Origin: Clostridium minihomine
Lineage (GTDB): Bacteria > Bacillota > Clostridia > Oscillospirales > Acutalibacteraceae
Direction of reading: 5' to 3'
Assembly (NCBI RefSeq): GCF_900240385.1
Contig: NZ_OEQH01000003.1
Span: forward strand, 1 to 64,000
DNA: 64,000 bases
The position numbers and the translations under genes were made by a program. Of this stretch, positions 17,193 through 24,882 are shown in pieces (position 1 is the first letter of the stretch; every line of letters begins with the position of its first letter). The notes under the pieces are model-generated. The model searched no databases. It was given only the letters and a program-made list of their open reading frames with translations, and was not told the DNA's origin.

Positions 17193-18395
17193 ATGTCTTG
17201 GAGGCAAGGAATTAATGTGAACAACGTGAGTACGATTATTTGTGGAAGCCATGTTTTTCTAGGGGTTGGAGCCATTCAAAAGATGGAGTTTATTGCAGAG
17301 CAGCTAAAGTCCCGCGGAATTGACAGTGTGATTGTCATGACGGGAAAAGGAGCTTATGCGAAAACCGGTGCATGGGACTATGTGACCAAAGCCTTGGATC
17401 AGCAGAAAATCCGCTATACGCTGTATAATAAAGTTCAGCCCAATCCAGAAACACACCAAGTGGATGAAGCAGTCAAAATTGCCAGGGATGCGGGGGCCAA
17501 AGCGGTAATCAGTATCGGCGGCGGAAGCCCGATTGATGCAGGAAAAAGCGTGGCAATTCTTTTGGAATATCCCGATAAAACTTGTCAGGATTTGTATGAG
17601 TTGAAGTTCCCTGCCGAGAAAGCGGTTCCGCTGGTTGCGATTAACTTAACTCATGGCACAGGCAGCGAGGCCAACCGGTTTGCGGTGGTTACGATTCCAG
17701 AGAAGGGATACAAACCCGCCATTGCCTATGATTGTATCTACCCGCTGTATTCCATTGATGATCCTGCTTTGATGATCGGTTTGCCTGCAAACCAGACCCG
17801 CTATGTTAGTGTTGATGCAGTGAACCATGTGGTAGAGGCCGCCACAACGGTTTTAAATAATCCTTTTGCCATTACTTTGGGCAAAGAAGTGGTGCAGCTG
17901 GTCGCAGAATATTTGCCGGTTGCCATTCGAGAACCCAAAAATTTGACGGCACGGTATTTTCTTGCCTATGCCGCTATGATTGCAGGCACCAGTTTTGATA
18001 ATGGACTGCTTCATTTTACCCATGCACTGGAACATCCCTTGAGCGGCATGAAGCCGGAATTGACCCACGGCCTTGGTTTGGCTGTTTTGCTGCCGGCTGT
18101 CATTCGGGCGATTTATCCGGCTTGCGGGGCAATTCTGGCCGATTTGCTGAGCGCAGTTGCCCCTGGGCTTACCGGCGATGCTGCGGAAGCAGAAAAAGCG
18201 GCCGAAGGGGTTCGAGCCTGGCTGAAATCTGTGGGAATTACCGAGAAATTAGGGGATGTAGGCTTTAAAGAGTCGGATGTTCCCCAGTTGGTACAGCTTG
18301 CGTTTGAAACACCTGGATTAGCCGGTTTGCTGAACAGTGCTCCGGTTGAGCTTAGTAAAGAAATTGTCGAACAAATATATCGGGAATCCTTTTGA
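17193..18395 (+). CDS. Iron-containing alcohol dehydrogenase
   Basis: A 400-residue group III (Fe-dependent) dehydrogenase. The NAD(P)-binding half contains AVISIGGGSPIDAGKSVA. Likely metal ligands are Asp208 and His212 (in VDAVNHVVEA), His277 (in FTHALEH) and His292 (in LTHGLGL), with spacings as in FucO and butanol dehydrogenases. It would interconvert an alcohol and an aldehyde. The neighbouring minus-strand cluster makes aldehydes through a LuxC-type reductase and handles 4-hydroxybutyrate, so reduction of a fatty aldehyde or of succinate semialdehyde are both reasonable roles. Neither is proved by sequence. AAAGGAGG precedes the ATG. It is monocistronic with its own terminator. Confidence 0.9.
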   Translation: MSWRQGINVNNVSTIICGSHVFLGVGAIQKMEFIAEQLKSRGIDSVIVMTGKGAYAKTGAWDYVTKALDQQKIRYTLYNKVQPNPETHQVDEAVKIARDAGAKAVISIGGGSPIDAGKSVAILLEYPDKTCQDLYELKFPAEKAVPLVAINLTHGTGSEANRFAVVTIPEKGYKPAIAYDCIYPLYSIDDPALMIGLPANQTRYVSVDAVNHVVEAATTVLNNPFAITLGKEVVQLVAEYLPVAIREPKNLTARYFLAYAAMIAGTSFDNGLLHFTHALEHPLSGMKPELTHGLGLAVLLPAVIRAIYPACGAILADLLSAVAPGLTGDAAEAEKAAEGVRAWLKSVGITEKLGDVGFKESDVPQLVQLAFETPGLAGLLNSAPVELSKEIVEQIYRESF

Positions 18396-18716
18396 AAACA
18401 AAAACCCCGCTGCCGAAACTCAGGCAGCGGGGTTTTTGTTTCTTTTGTTGTATACTCTTTTGGGTGTTTGTGTTTTTAGAGGCAGCCGTCAAAGGCTTTT
18501 AACAGGAGGTAACGGAAAAAAGAAGTTTTTCAAAGAATGTGCGGTTGTGTTTTTTTAGGAGAAGTAAAAAAAGAGGAGATTACAGCCTAATGTCTGCAAC
18601 AGCACACAAGCCTTTTGTACCTCGGTTTTTCCGAATGCCCTTGTGAAGTTTCCTATCCTCGGCGCCGGTGGCTTTTTGCATTTTGAACCGGACGCCGTGA
18701 TACGGAAAAATAAAAT
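18396..18716. other. Converging intergenic region, includes a terminator
   Basis: A strong hairpin (AAAAACCCCGCTGCC/GGCAGCGGGGTTTTT, 18400-18440) directly follows the dehydrogenase stop codon. The rest, to 18716, has two purine-rich AGGAGG-like stretches without a following gene, and no recognised feature. Confidence 0.6.
18400..18440 (+). terminator. Terminator of the Fe-alcohol dehydrogenase
   Basis: GC-rich stem of about 15 bp (CCCCGCTGCC/GGCAGCGGGG) closed by A and T runs on both sides, so it can act in both directions. Confidence 0.9.
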
Positions 18717-19106
18717 CTAAGGGGCCAGTACATCCGCATAGCCGGATAAAATCAGGCTATCTGATTTGTGTATCACAGTTCTAAGGCGGGTCAGCCGTGT
18801 TTCGGGATCAAATCGAGTCACCTTACAAGTGATGGTAATGGTATCATTAAAATATACCGGACGGGCAAATCGGATTTCCTGAGAAACATAGACGCTTCCC
18901 GGGCCGGGAAGCTGCATTCCAATAACAGCCGATACATAGCTTGCCAACAGCATTCCATGCACGACCGGTTTGTCAAAACGGGTTGCACCCGAGGATAGAG
19001 TATGAAGCGGGTTTTGATCGCCGGTCAATTGGCGGTAACGCTCCACATCGTCTTCTGAAATCGTAATTGTCCGCTGTGCAGTATCGCCCAACCGTATCTT
19101 TTCCAT
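18717..19106 (-). CDS. MaoC-like hotdog dehydratase/hydratase
   Basis: A 129-residue single hotdog domain. It has the MaoC/(R)-enoyl-CoA hydratase signature: TGDQNPLHT with the catalytic Asp and His, and the FDKPVVHGMLLAS hydratase motif. It would hydrate a trans-2-enoyl thioester to an (R)-3-hydroxyacyl thioester, or the reverse. The start at 19106 is preceded by GAAGGGAGAG; a Met seven codons upstream lacks a site. It is the last gene of the LuxC/LuxE-containing run, 58 bases behind the reductase, so it probably acts on the same acyl chain, either on CoA or on the acyl carrier protein encoded upstream. Confidence 0.88.
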   Translation of the reverse strand: MEKIRLGDTAQRTITISEDDVERYRQLTGDQNPLHTLSSGATRFDKPVVHGMLLASYVSAVIGMQLPGPGSVYVSQEIRFARPVYFNDTITITCKVTRFDPETRLTRLRTVIHKSDSLILSGYADVLAP

Positions 19107-19164
19107 GATTGCTCTCCCTTCAAACAATACTTAAATTTGTGTGGAAAAAGTGTTTTTGGGACAG

Positions 19165-20364
19165 CTATCCGATTGAAATGTTTCGGCTCATGCTTTGAAT
19201 CAAGTCCACACCATCCCAATGGGGTGAAAATTGCATTGTGCTGCCCAAAGGAGTGATTCTGTCGATTCCCTTTGGACGGGTGCGCAGCAGAAAGGCTTTC
19301 CATTCCGAATCCTTTATGCCAAAACTGGCCACTGTTTGACAGCGGTCGGTTAAAATGGGGAGCAGCGCATCCAACTGCCGCGCGCAACACTCCAGAAACA
19401 TGCCTTCGCCCGTCCAAAAGTCCATCATGCCAAGGGATAGTTCCGGCACTTCAGCCCGGACGGCATGATTGCTGCCGGGGCAAAGGCGTGTTTCTGGATA
19501 GGCAGATGCCAGCAGGCAAATCTGTTCCCGTTTTTTTACCGCTTGAATGGGAGCCAGCTCATAGCGGGCCTTTGTGATGGTGTCGGTTAACTTCCAGAAA
19601 ATGTCCCGTGCGGCATCACACTCTTCCGGTTCCCCCAGCCACAAAACAACCCGGGGCGAAGTGCATGCCCACTGTCCGCCAAAATACGCATCCTGGCAAA
19701 AACGCTCGGCCAGTTCCTGTGGGGCGTCATATTGCAAAAAAGCGTTGGCATGAAGCACACAAAGGGAATACCGGTCTGCAAAGGGAAGCTCTAGGGCGCG
19801 GGGTTTCAGCGGCAACTGGCGGATTTTTTGAATGGTTTCGTTACCGCCCCACAGAACGCGAATGTCGCAGTGCGCTGACAGATGGGGCAAAAGCAAATGA
19901 TCGTGAGGACACCGAAAGCACAGCACATAGGGCAAAAGCGAGGAGAAATCCCTGTGCAGCAGGGTGTTCCATTCCCGGCAAAGCAGGGCGGACTGCGGAA
20001 AGTCCCGGCTCGGCAAACGAACCGCGTTTGCACAGCCGGATAACAGCCCCATGGCCAGAGTATAGGCAAAATTCAAAGGAACATTAGATGGGGCAATGTG
20101 AAACGCCAGCCCCCTGCCAAGGCGAAGCTCCCCTTCATACTGTTTTGCTAACTGGCGAATGTGACTGCGCCGAAACCAAAATGCCAAAGATGCTAAATCT
20201 GGAAACATACGGATTTCACTGCACTGACGCAAGCGGCAGGACAATGCATCCAAAAGATCGATCACAGGCTGGGAACACACCGGCAAAGCCGGAAGGGCAT
20301 CCTGAGACTCTAAAAAGTCGGGATTTCCAATTTCAACAGAAAGTTCCTTAAACGGAATAGGCAT
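19165..20364 (-). CDS. LuxC-like acyl-CoA (acyl-thioester) reductase
   Basis: A 399-residue member of the LuxC family (PF05893). The signature GRGLAFHIAPSNVPLNFAY is followed by LSGCANAVRLPS, and the probable catalytic Cys lies in GQWACTSPR. LuxC reduces an activated fatty acid to the aldehyde with NADPH. It overlaps the LuxE-like gene by 17 bases, so the two subunits are probably made together as in fatty acid reductase complexes. No luciferase (LuxA/LuxB) is present. The aldehyde must have another destination, such as an alcohol made by the Fe-dehydrogenase encoded 1 kb away. Confidence 0.88.
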   Translation of the reverse strand: MPIPFKELSVEIGNPDFLESQDALPALPVCSQPVIDLLDALSCRLRQCSEIRMFPDLASLAFWFRRSHIRQLAKQYEGELRLGRGLAFHIAPSNVPLNFAYTLAMGLLSGCANAVRLPSRDFPQSALLCREWNTLLHRDFSSLLPYVLCFRCPHDHLLLPHLSAHCDIRVLWGGNETIQKIRQLPLKPRALELPFADRYSLCVLHANAFLQYDAPQELAERFCQDAYFGGQWACTSPRVVLWLGEPEECDAARDIFWKLTDTITKARYELAPIQAVKKREQICLLASAYPETRLCPGSNHAVRAEVPELSLGMMDFWTGEGMFLECCARQLDALLPILTDRCQTVASFGIKDSEWKAFLLRTRPKGIDRITPLGSTMQFSPHWDGVDLIQSMSRNISIG

Positions 20365-21430
20365 CGCTGCACCCCCTGACTTCTGCCTGTGCCAATCGGC
20401 CCGTTACGGCAAAGCTGCGGCCATGCCGCCCGCAGGGACAGTCATCTTCCCCCAAAAGGATTCCTTCATCCTCTGTCAGCAAGCTGTGCCCCGGATACGA
20501 ACGAGGAAGAAGAGACAGTACCTGAAGAATTCCCGGCTCCCCTGGGGAGCACAGCGAGAAATCTTCTGCACGCCGGACAAAGACCTCAGAAAAACTGCTG
20601 GCATGATATCGGCCGTGTTCGCACTGCATGAAGATAGAGCCGGTTTGCTCCGCCATTCCATAATAGTTGTGGATTCTTTTTAAACCGCATATTGCTTGGA
20701 TGCGTGCACGAAACTCTTCAGGCGGCACTGCCTGATCCTGAAGCTTTTTCCACCCGCCGCCGTGAACCAGAATCCCATTGGAAAAATCCAGATGCTTGGG
20801 CAGGCGGCACAGTGCCTGATAAAAATATTGCCATACAATAAAGGTGAATCCAAATATCAAAAAAGGCGAATTGCCTGCATTTTCTAAGAAACTTTCCAGA
20901 GCATTGACATCCAGTGTCATATCCTCTTTCAGTGCAAAGGTTCTGCCTCTTCCAAAGATGGAAAACCCTAGAATTCCGGCTCCTTTGGCAGAATAGCGGT
21001 TGGAATCCCGCAGAACAGATGGGGAATCTAAAATCAGCATGGGCAAACGCTTTTGGCCCAAAAAATCCCCGGCAATGTGCGCTAAGGCCCTTTGCTGAAG
21101 CGCCGAAGTTTCCCGATCCAATTCCACGCGAACCGCAGAAGTGCCGGTGGTGCCGGACGAGGTGAGCGTTCTTTGATAGTCATTGGTTGTTTGGCTGGTC
21201 AGGCGCAGTGTTCGAAAAATACTGGAGGGAAGAAAGGGGATCTCACTGACGTTAGAAAACTGCAAATCATGGCATCCCAGCGTGCGAAGGATGGAATGAT
21301 ATTGCGGGCAGCTGCGGTCGTGCCATTGTGTCAGTTCGGTAATCGCAGGCAAAAACAATGCGTCTTTTTGGGGCTGTTCCCACGCAAAAGGCGGCGATTC
21401 AAAGCAATGGGCAAGAAATTCCACCGTCAC
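20348..21430 (-). CDS. LuxE-like acyl-protein synthetase
   Basis: A member of the LuxE family (PF04443) of about 360 residues. It has an adenylate-forming core with LTSSGTTGTSAVRVELD, a block HNYYGMAEQTGS, and a C-terminus GRLAQAEVRGCSDAYSV. The Cys near the end matches the position of the acyl-accepting Cys of LuxE. It would activate a fatty acid with ATP and pass it on to the LuxC-like reductase. The start is a GTG that overlaps the upstream stop (GTGA, 21430), preceded by GGAG. A longer frame exists but overlaps the upstream gene by 60 bases, which is less likely. Confidence 0.88.
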   Translation of the reverse strand: MTVEFLAHCFESPPFAWEQPQKDALFLPAITELTQWHDRSCPQYHSILRTLGCHDLQFSNVSEIPFLPSSIFRTLRLTSQTTNDYQRTLTSSGTTGTSAVRVELDRETSALQQRALAHIAGDFLGQKRLPMLILDSPSVLRDSNRYSAKGAGILGFSIFGRGRTFALKEDMTLDVNALESFLENAGNSPFLIFGFTFIVWQYFYQALCRLPKHLDFSNGILVHGGGWKKLQDQAVPPEEFRARIQAICGLKRIHNYYGMAEQTGSIFMQCEHGRYHASSFSEVFVRRAEDFSLCSPGEPGILQVLSLLPRSYPGHSLLTEDEGILLGEDDCPCGRHGRSFAVTGRLAQAEVRGCSDAYSV

Positions 21431-22839
21431 TGCACCTCCAGTTGGGTATACTGAATTTTCCCAGCCGGATTTCTGGGAATTTGGGAACATAAAACGGCAG
21501 AAAAAGCCTTTGCCGGAAAGCGCAGCGTTCGGGCAAGATGAAGGGTCACTTCTTTTGCCTGCTCTTGTGTTTGTGCGGTTAGATAGACTTTTAAATGATC
21601 GTCTGTTCCAACACAGGCACAGTCCAGCTGGGGGAATGTCTCGCGAATCAAACGCTCACATTCATCCAAACTGACCCGGTTCCCATATAATTTCAGAAAT
21701 CGCTTTTTTCTTCCGGTAATATAATAGTAGCCGTCCTCGTCCCGGTAAGCCAGATCTCCGGTGGCTAAAACACCGGCCCAGTCGTCTTCGTTCCATAGGT
21801 TCAGTGCATTTTCCGCATAACCCAAGGTTACGTTGGCTCCTCGATAAATCAGTTCCCCTTCCCGGTTTGTTTCGGTGATTTCCTGTCCGTCTTCGGCGAT
21901 CAGCTGAAAGGTACCGCCGGGGATTGCGATGCCGATGCTCCCGCACTTTTTCGCGGCCATATCCCACGGCAAATAGCTCATTCGAGCCGTTGCTTCCGTT
22001 TGGCCATACATGGCATAAAAGCGAATGTTTCGCTTTGCGGCAAAAGCGGCGCACTGACTGTGCATGGTGTGGGGCAGTTTGCCGCCGGCCTGAGTAAAGT
22101 AACGAAGGGAAGGAAGGGGACGATCGAAAAATCCGGCCCGTTCCAACAGGGTATAGGTGATAGGCACACCGCTCAGGCTGGTTGCTTGTGCCTGATCAAA
22201 AAAGTCCCAGAATTCCTGCTGTACCACGCTGTGCTCTGTCAGAAGAAGGGTTGCCCCGGCCAGAAGATGACTGTGCAAGATAGACAGGCCATAAGTATAG
22301 TGCAGCGGAAGAACGGTGATGGCTCGTTCTGATGGGGTTAGTTCTAAATACTCTGCAATGGCCTGAGCATTCGAGCGTAAATTCTCCATACTTTGACGAA
22401 CGAGCTTGGGGCTTCCTGTGGAACCAGAGGTGGTAAGGAGCAGCGCAAGCTTTTGGAACATGGGGGGCGATTCATACCCGGTATCCAGCAATGCATATCC
22501 TTGGAGCTGAAGACGGACACAAAACTCAGGGTAATCTTTTATCAGCTCTTGCGGCAGCCAAAGGGCGCTGGGGTGGTATTGCTGTATCAGCTCCCGAGCC
22601 ATTGCCGGTTCCAAGCTGCTGTCCAGCATCAGCGGAACGGCTTGCTGCGATAACAGTCCTACATAGCCCAAAATACAGCCAATGGTATTACGGCACAGGC
22701 AAAAGACCAACGAGCGCTCCTGTTGGGGTAGCTCTATTTTTTTGCAGGATTCCACAAGTTGGCCGTAGCTGACGCTTTGCCCTTTGGAATCCAGCAGGGC
22801 GCATTGATTGGGTGCGTGTTTTTCGATGGACAAAAACAT
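21427..22839 (-). CDS. Acyl-adenylating enzyme (AMP-dependent acyl-CoA/ACP synthetase family)
   Basis: A 470-residue ANL superfamily enzyme. It shows the phosphate loop LLTTSGSTGSPKLVRQS, AMYGQTEATARMSYLP as A5 motif, ATGDLAYRDEDGYYYITGR as A7/A8 region, and C-terminal PRNPAGKIQYTQLE with the catalytic Lys. The start at 22839 lies just after the acyl carrier protein stop, with GGAGG upstream. The immediate upstream gene is a free carrier protein, so it more likely loads an acyl group onto this carrier than onto CoA. The family also includes CoA ligases and the point is not settled by sequence. Confidence 0.88.
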   Translation of the reverse strand: MFLSIEKHAPNQCALLDSKGQSVSYGQLVESCKKIELPQQERSLVFCLCRNTIGCILGYVGLLSQQAVPLMLDSSLEPAMARELIQQYHPSALWLPQELIKDYPEFCVRLQLQGYALLDTGYESPPMFQKLALLLTTSGSTGSPKLVRQSMENLRSNAQAIAEYLELTPSERAITVLPLHYTYGLSILHSHLLAGATLLLTEHSVVQQEFWDFFDQAQATSLSGVPITYTLLERAGFFDRPLPSLRYFTQAGGKLPHTMHSQCAAFAAKRNIRFYAMYGQTEATARMSYLPWDMAAKKCGSIGIAIPGGTFQLIAEDGQEITETNREGELIYRGANVTLGYAENALNLWNEDDWAGVLATGDLAYRDEDGYYYITGRKKRFLKLYGNRVSLDECERLIRETFPQLDCACVGTDDHLKVYLTAQTQEQAKEVTLHLARTLRFPAKAFSAVLCSQIPRNPAGKIQYTQLEVQ

Positions 22840-22840
22840 A

Positions 22841-23074
22841 TCAAACCTCCACGCCGTAGCCGCGCAGGATTTTTTTCCCTTTTTCAAAACTATTAAACAG
22901 AACAACATCGGTTGAGTTGATGGAAATATCAAAGGTTTCTTCCAGCATGGTAATCATATCCACGTGCTGTAAAGAATCCCAACGTCCGCGCAGATAAGTC
23001 AGTGTGCTGAGATCTTCACGCGTTACATCAAATAAAGATAAAAACACGTTCTCATATTTTTCTAAATCAGTCAT
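22841..23074 (-). CDS. Acyl carrier protein
   Basis: A 77-residue acidic carrier with the 4'-phosphopantetheine attachment motif WDSLQHVDMI (Ser34) and the typical four-helix pattern. An AGGAGGG site lies before the ATG at 23074; the frame is open further upstream but without a ribosome site. It stands directly before the adenylating enzyme. It is thus a dedicated carrier of this operon, separate from the housekeeping fatty acid ACP, and links the ligase, the LuxE/LuxC pair and the MaoC protein to a tethered substrate. Confidence 0.9.
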   Translation of the reverse strand: MTDLEKYENVFLSLFDVTREDLSTLTYLRGRWDSLQHVDMITMLEETFDISINSTDVVLFNSFEKGKKILRGYGVEV

Positions 23075-23167
23075 CCAATCCCTCCTTTGCAACGAATGCA
23101 TGCTGCCGATTGTGCGCCTGACAGAATGGGATATTCCACATTCTGCCAAGCGTACTTCACGGTTCTA

Positions 23168-24469
23168 TTAGCAGTGGAAACGGCTGTGGTATTCTTTCAT
23201 CAGTTCTTCATGGAAGTCTGGATGTGCGACGGCAATCAGTGCCAGCGCTCTTTCTTTCAGAGTCTTTCCTTTGAGCTGAGCCACGCCGAATTCTGTCACG
23301 ACATAATCTACATCATAACGAGAAGTGGTGACGGCTGCGCCTTCATCAATGAGTGTTACAATTTTCGAGATTCTGGTTCCGTCTTTGCGTACTAGAGAAG
23401 AGGGCATCGCCATAATGGTGCGTCCGCCACGGCTTAGATTTGCGCCGCGCACAAAATCGACCTGACCGCCTACACCAGAAAATTGTTTTTTTCCAATGGA
23501 GTCAGACACAACCTGACCCAGCAGATCCACTTGTACACAAGAGTTGATAGAAACCAAATTATCGTTTTTCGCAATGATAGCAGGGTCATTGACGTAATCC
23601 ACGGGATACATGGCTACGGAAGGATTGTTATTTACAAAGTCGTACAGGCGGCGGCTGCCCATCAGGAAAGTGGCCACACAGCATCCTTTGTGCAGTGTTT
23701 TGCAGCGGTTGGTGATTACTCCGGACTCTACCAACTCAACGACACCATCTGAAAACATTTCAGAATGGATGCCCAAATCTTGTTTTTCTTTCAAAAATAG
23801 AAGCACGGCATCCGGAATGGCACCGATTCCCAGCTGCAGGCAATCACCGTCCTGAATCAAAGAGGCACAGTGTTCGCCGATGGCTTTTTCCACGTCTCCG
23901 ATGGTGGGTTTGCCCAGTTCCAGAAGCGGAACGTCTTCTTCTACAATGCAGTCCAGTTCACTGATGTGGATAAAGCTATCCCCCAAAGTGCGGGGCATGT
24001 TGGGGTTAATCTGGGCAATGAGAAGATCGGCACATTCCGCGGCCGGTTTCGTGTAGTCAACAGAAACGCCGTAACTGCAATAACCGTGATCATCAGGAGG
24101 GGACAGGTGAAGCAGTACCACGTTGGGGTGCAAAGTGTTCCGGAACAGATCCGGAATCTGGGAGAAATATACGGGGGTAAAATCGCCCCGTCCCTCTGCA
24201 ATTGCAGCTCGGGTAGAAGCGCCTAAGAAAAGGCTGTTATGCCGAAAATTATCTTGATATTCCGGTTTGCAGTATTCTCCTTTTCCCATGGCGACCATGT
24301 GTACAATCTCTACATTTTGATACGCTGCTGCGTTTTTTACCATAGCCTCAACCAAAGCGGTGGGCTCTCCGGTGGCGTGGGCGATTACCACCCGGTCGCC
24401 GGATTTGATTTGTTTGACCGCTTCGTCTGCGGTCATGCGTTTTTTTTCATAAAGTTCCTGCCAAGACAA
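23168..24469 (-). CDS. cat2: 4-hydroxybutyrate CoA-transferase
   Basis: A 433-residue class I CoA-transferase of the acetyl-CoA hydrolase/Cat2/AbfT type. The catalytic Glu lies in GIHSEMFSDG (Glu237), very near its known place in the Clostridium aminobutyricum enzyme (Glu238). Substrate-loop segments such as FSGVGGQVDFVRGA are present. It transfers CoA from acetyl-CoA to 4-hydroxybutyrate. It sits with abfD, the next enzyme of the pathway, with only the NifU-like gene between them. Related succinate or butyrate CoA-transferases share the fold; the abfD linkage favours 4-hydroxybutyrate. Confidence 0.9.
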   Translation of the reverse strand: MSWQELYEKKRMTADEAVKQIKSGDRVVIAHATGEPTALVEAMVKNAAAYQNVEIVHMVAMGKGEYCKPEYQDNFRHNSLFLGASTRAAIAEGRGDFTPVYFSQIPDLFRNTLHPNVVLLHLSPPDDHGYCSYGVSVDYTKPAAECADLLIAQINPNMPRTLGDSFIHISELDCIVEEDVPLLELGKPTIGDVEKAIGEHCASLIQDGDCLQLGIGAIPDAVLLFLKEKQDLGIHSEMFSDGVVELVESGVITNRCKTLHKGCCVATFLMGSRRLYDFVNNNPSVAMYPVDYVNDPAIIAKNDNLVSINSCVQVDLLGQVVSDSIGKKQFSGVGGQVDFVRGANLSRGGRTIMAMPSSLVRKDGTRISKIVTLIDEGAAVTTSRYDVDYVVTEFGVAQLKGKTLKERALALIAVAHPDFHEELMKEYHSRFHC

Positions 24470-24526
24470 GCAAGATCACTCCTTTGTGGTTCCATCAACG
24501 GGAACCTTTCAGTTTTACTGTGGATT

Positions 24527-24808
24527 TTAAGCTCCGCGGCTGCGCATAAGCGCTCGGGCAGCTTCCATAAGCTCGTCGCTGACGCCGGTTTCCAGCGAAA
24601 CGGCCCGTACTTGCGGAACGTGTGCCTGAACCGTTTCAAGCACGATTTCTTGAACGGTTTGCAGAGCTGCCGGGCAATTGGAGCATGCGCCCAGAAGGCG
24701 AACCCGTATCGTACCGTTCGAATAGTCCAAAAGCTGTATGTCGCCGTGATGCAGCACCAGTTGTGGACGAACATACTGTTGAAGTACCGTTTCAATGGTT
24801 GAAAGCAT
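24527..24808 (-). CDS. NifU C-terminal-like iron-sulfur scaffold protein
   Basis: A 93-residue protein made only of the NifU C-terminal (Nfu) domain. It has a helical start and the cluster-binding GACSNCPAALQTV with a CxxC pair. Nfu domains carry and hand over [4Fe-4S] clusters. It lies between abfD, a [4Fe-4S] flavoenzyme, and the CoA-transferase, so it is reasonable to see it as a dedicated cluster donor or repair protein for AbfD. That role is inferred from context. A hairpin at 24839-24872 separates it from abfD. Confidence 0.88.
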   Translation of the reverse strand: MLSTIETVLQQYVRPQLVLHHGDIQLLDYSNGTIRVRLLGACSNCPAALQTVQEIVLETVQAHVPQVRAVSLETGVSDELMEAARALMRSRGA

Positions 24809-24838
24809 AGCTGCAGTCCCCGTTTATCTTAGATTTTG

Positions 24839-24872
24839 CAGGCGGCTTTTCCTGTTGGCAAAAGCCGCCTGT
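24839..24872. repeat. Hairpin between abfD and the NifU-like gene
   Basis: Inverted repeat CAGGCGGCTTTT/AAAAGCCGCCTG with a short loop. The T-run is poor on the minus strand, so it may be an mRNA-processing or stability element inside the operon rather than a full stop. Confidence 0.6.
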
Positions 24873-24882
24873 CTTTGTTGTG

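Noticed and set aside
18717-23074. Bioluminescence (lux) operon
   Set aside because: LuxC and LuxE relatives are present but LuxA, LuxB and LuxD are not, and the organism looks strictly anaerobic.
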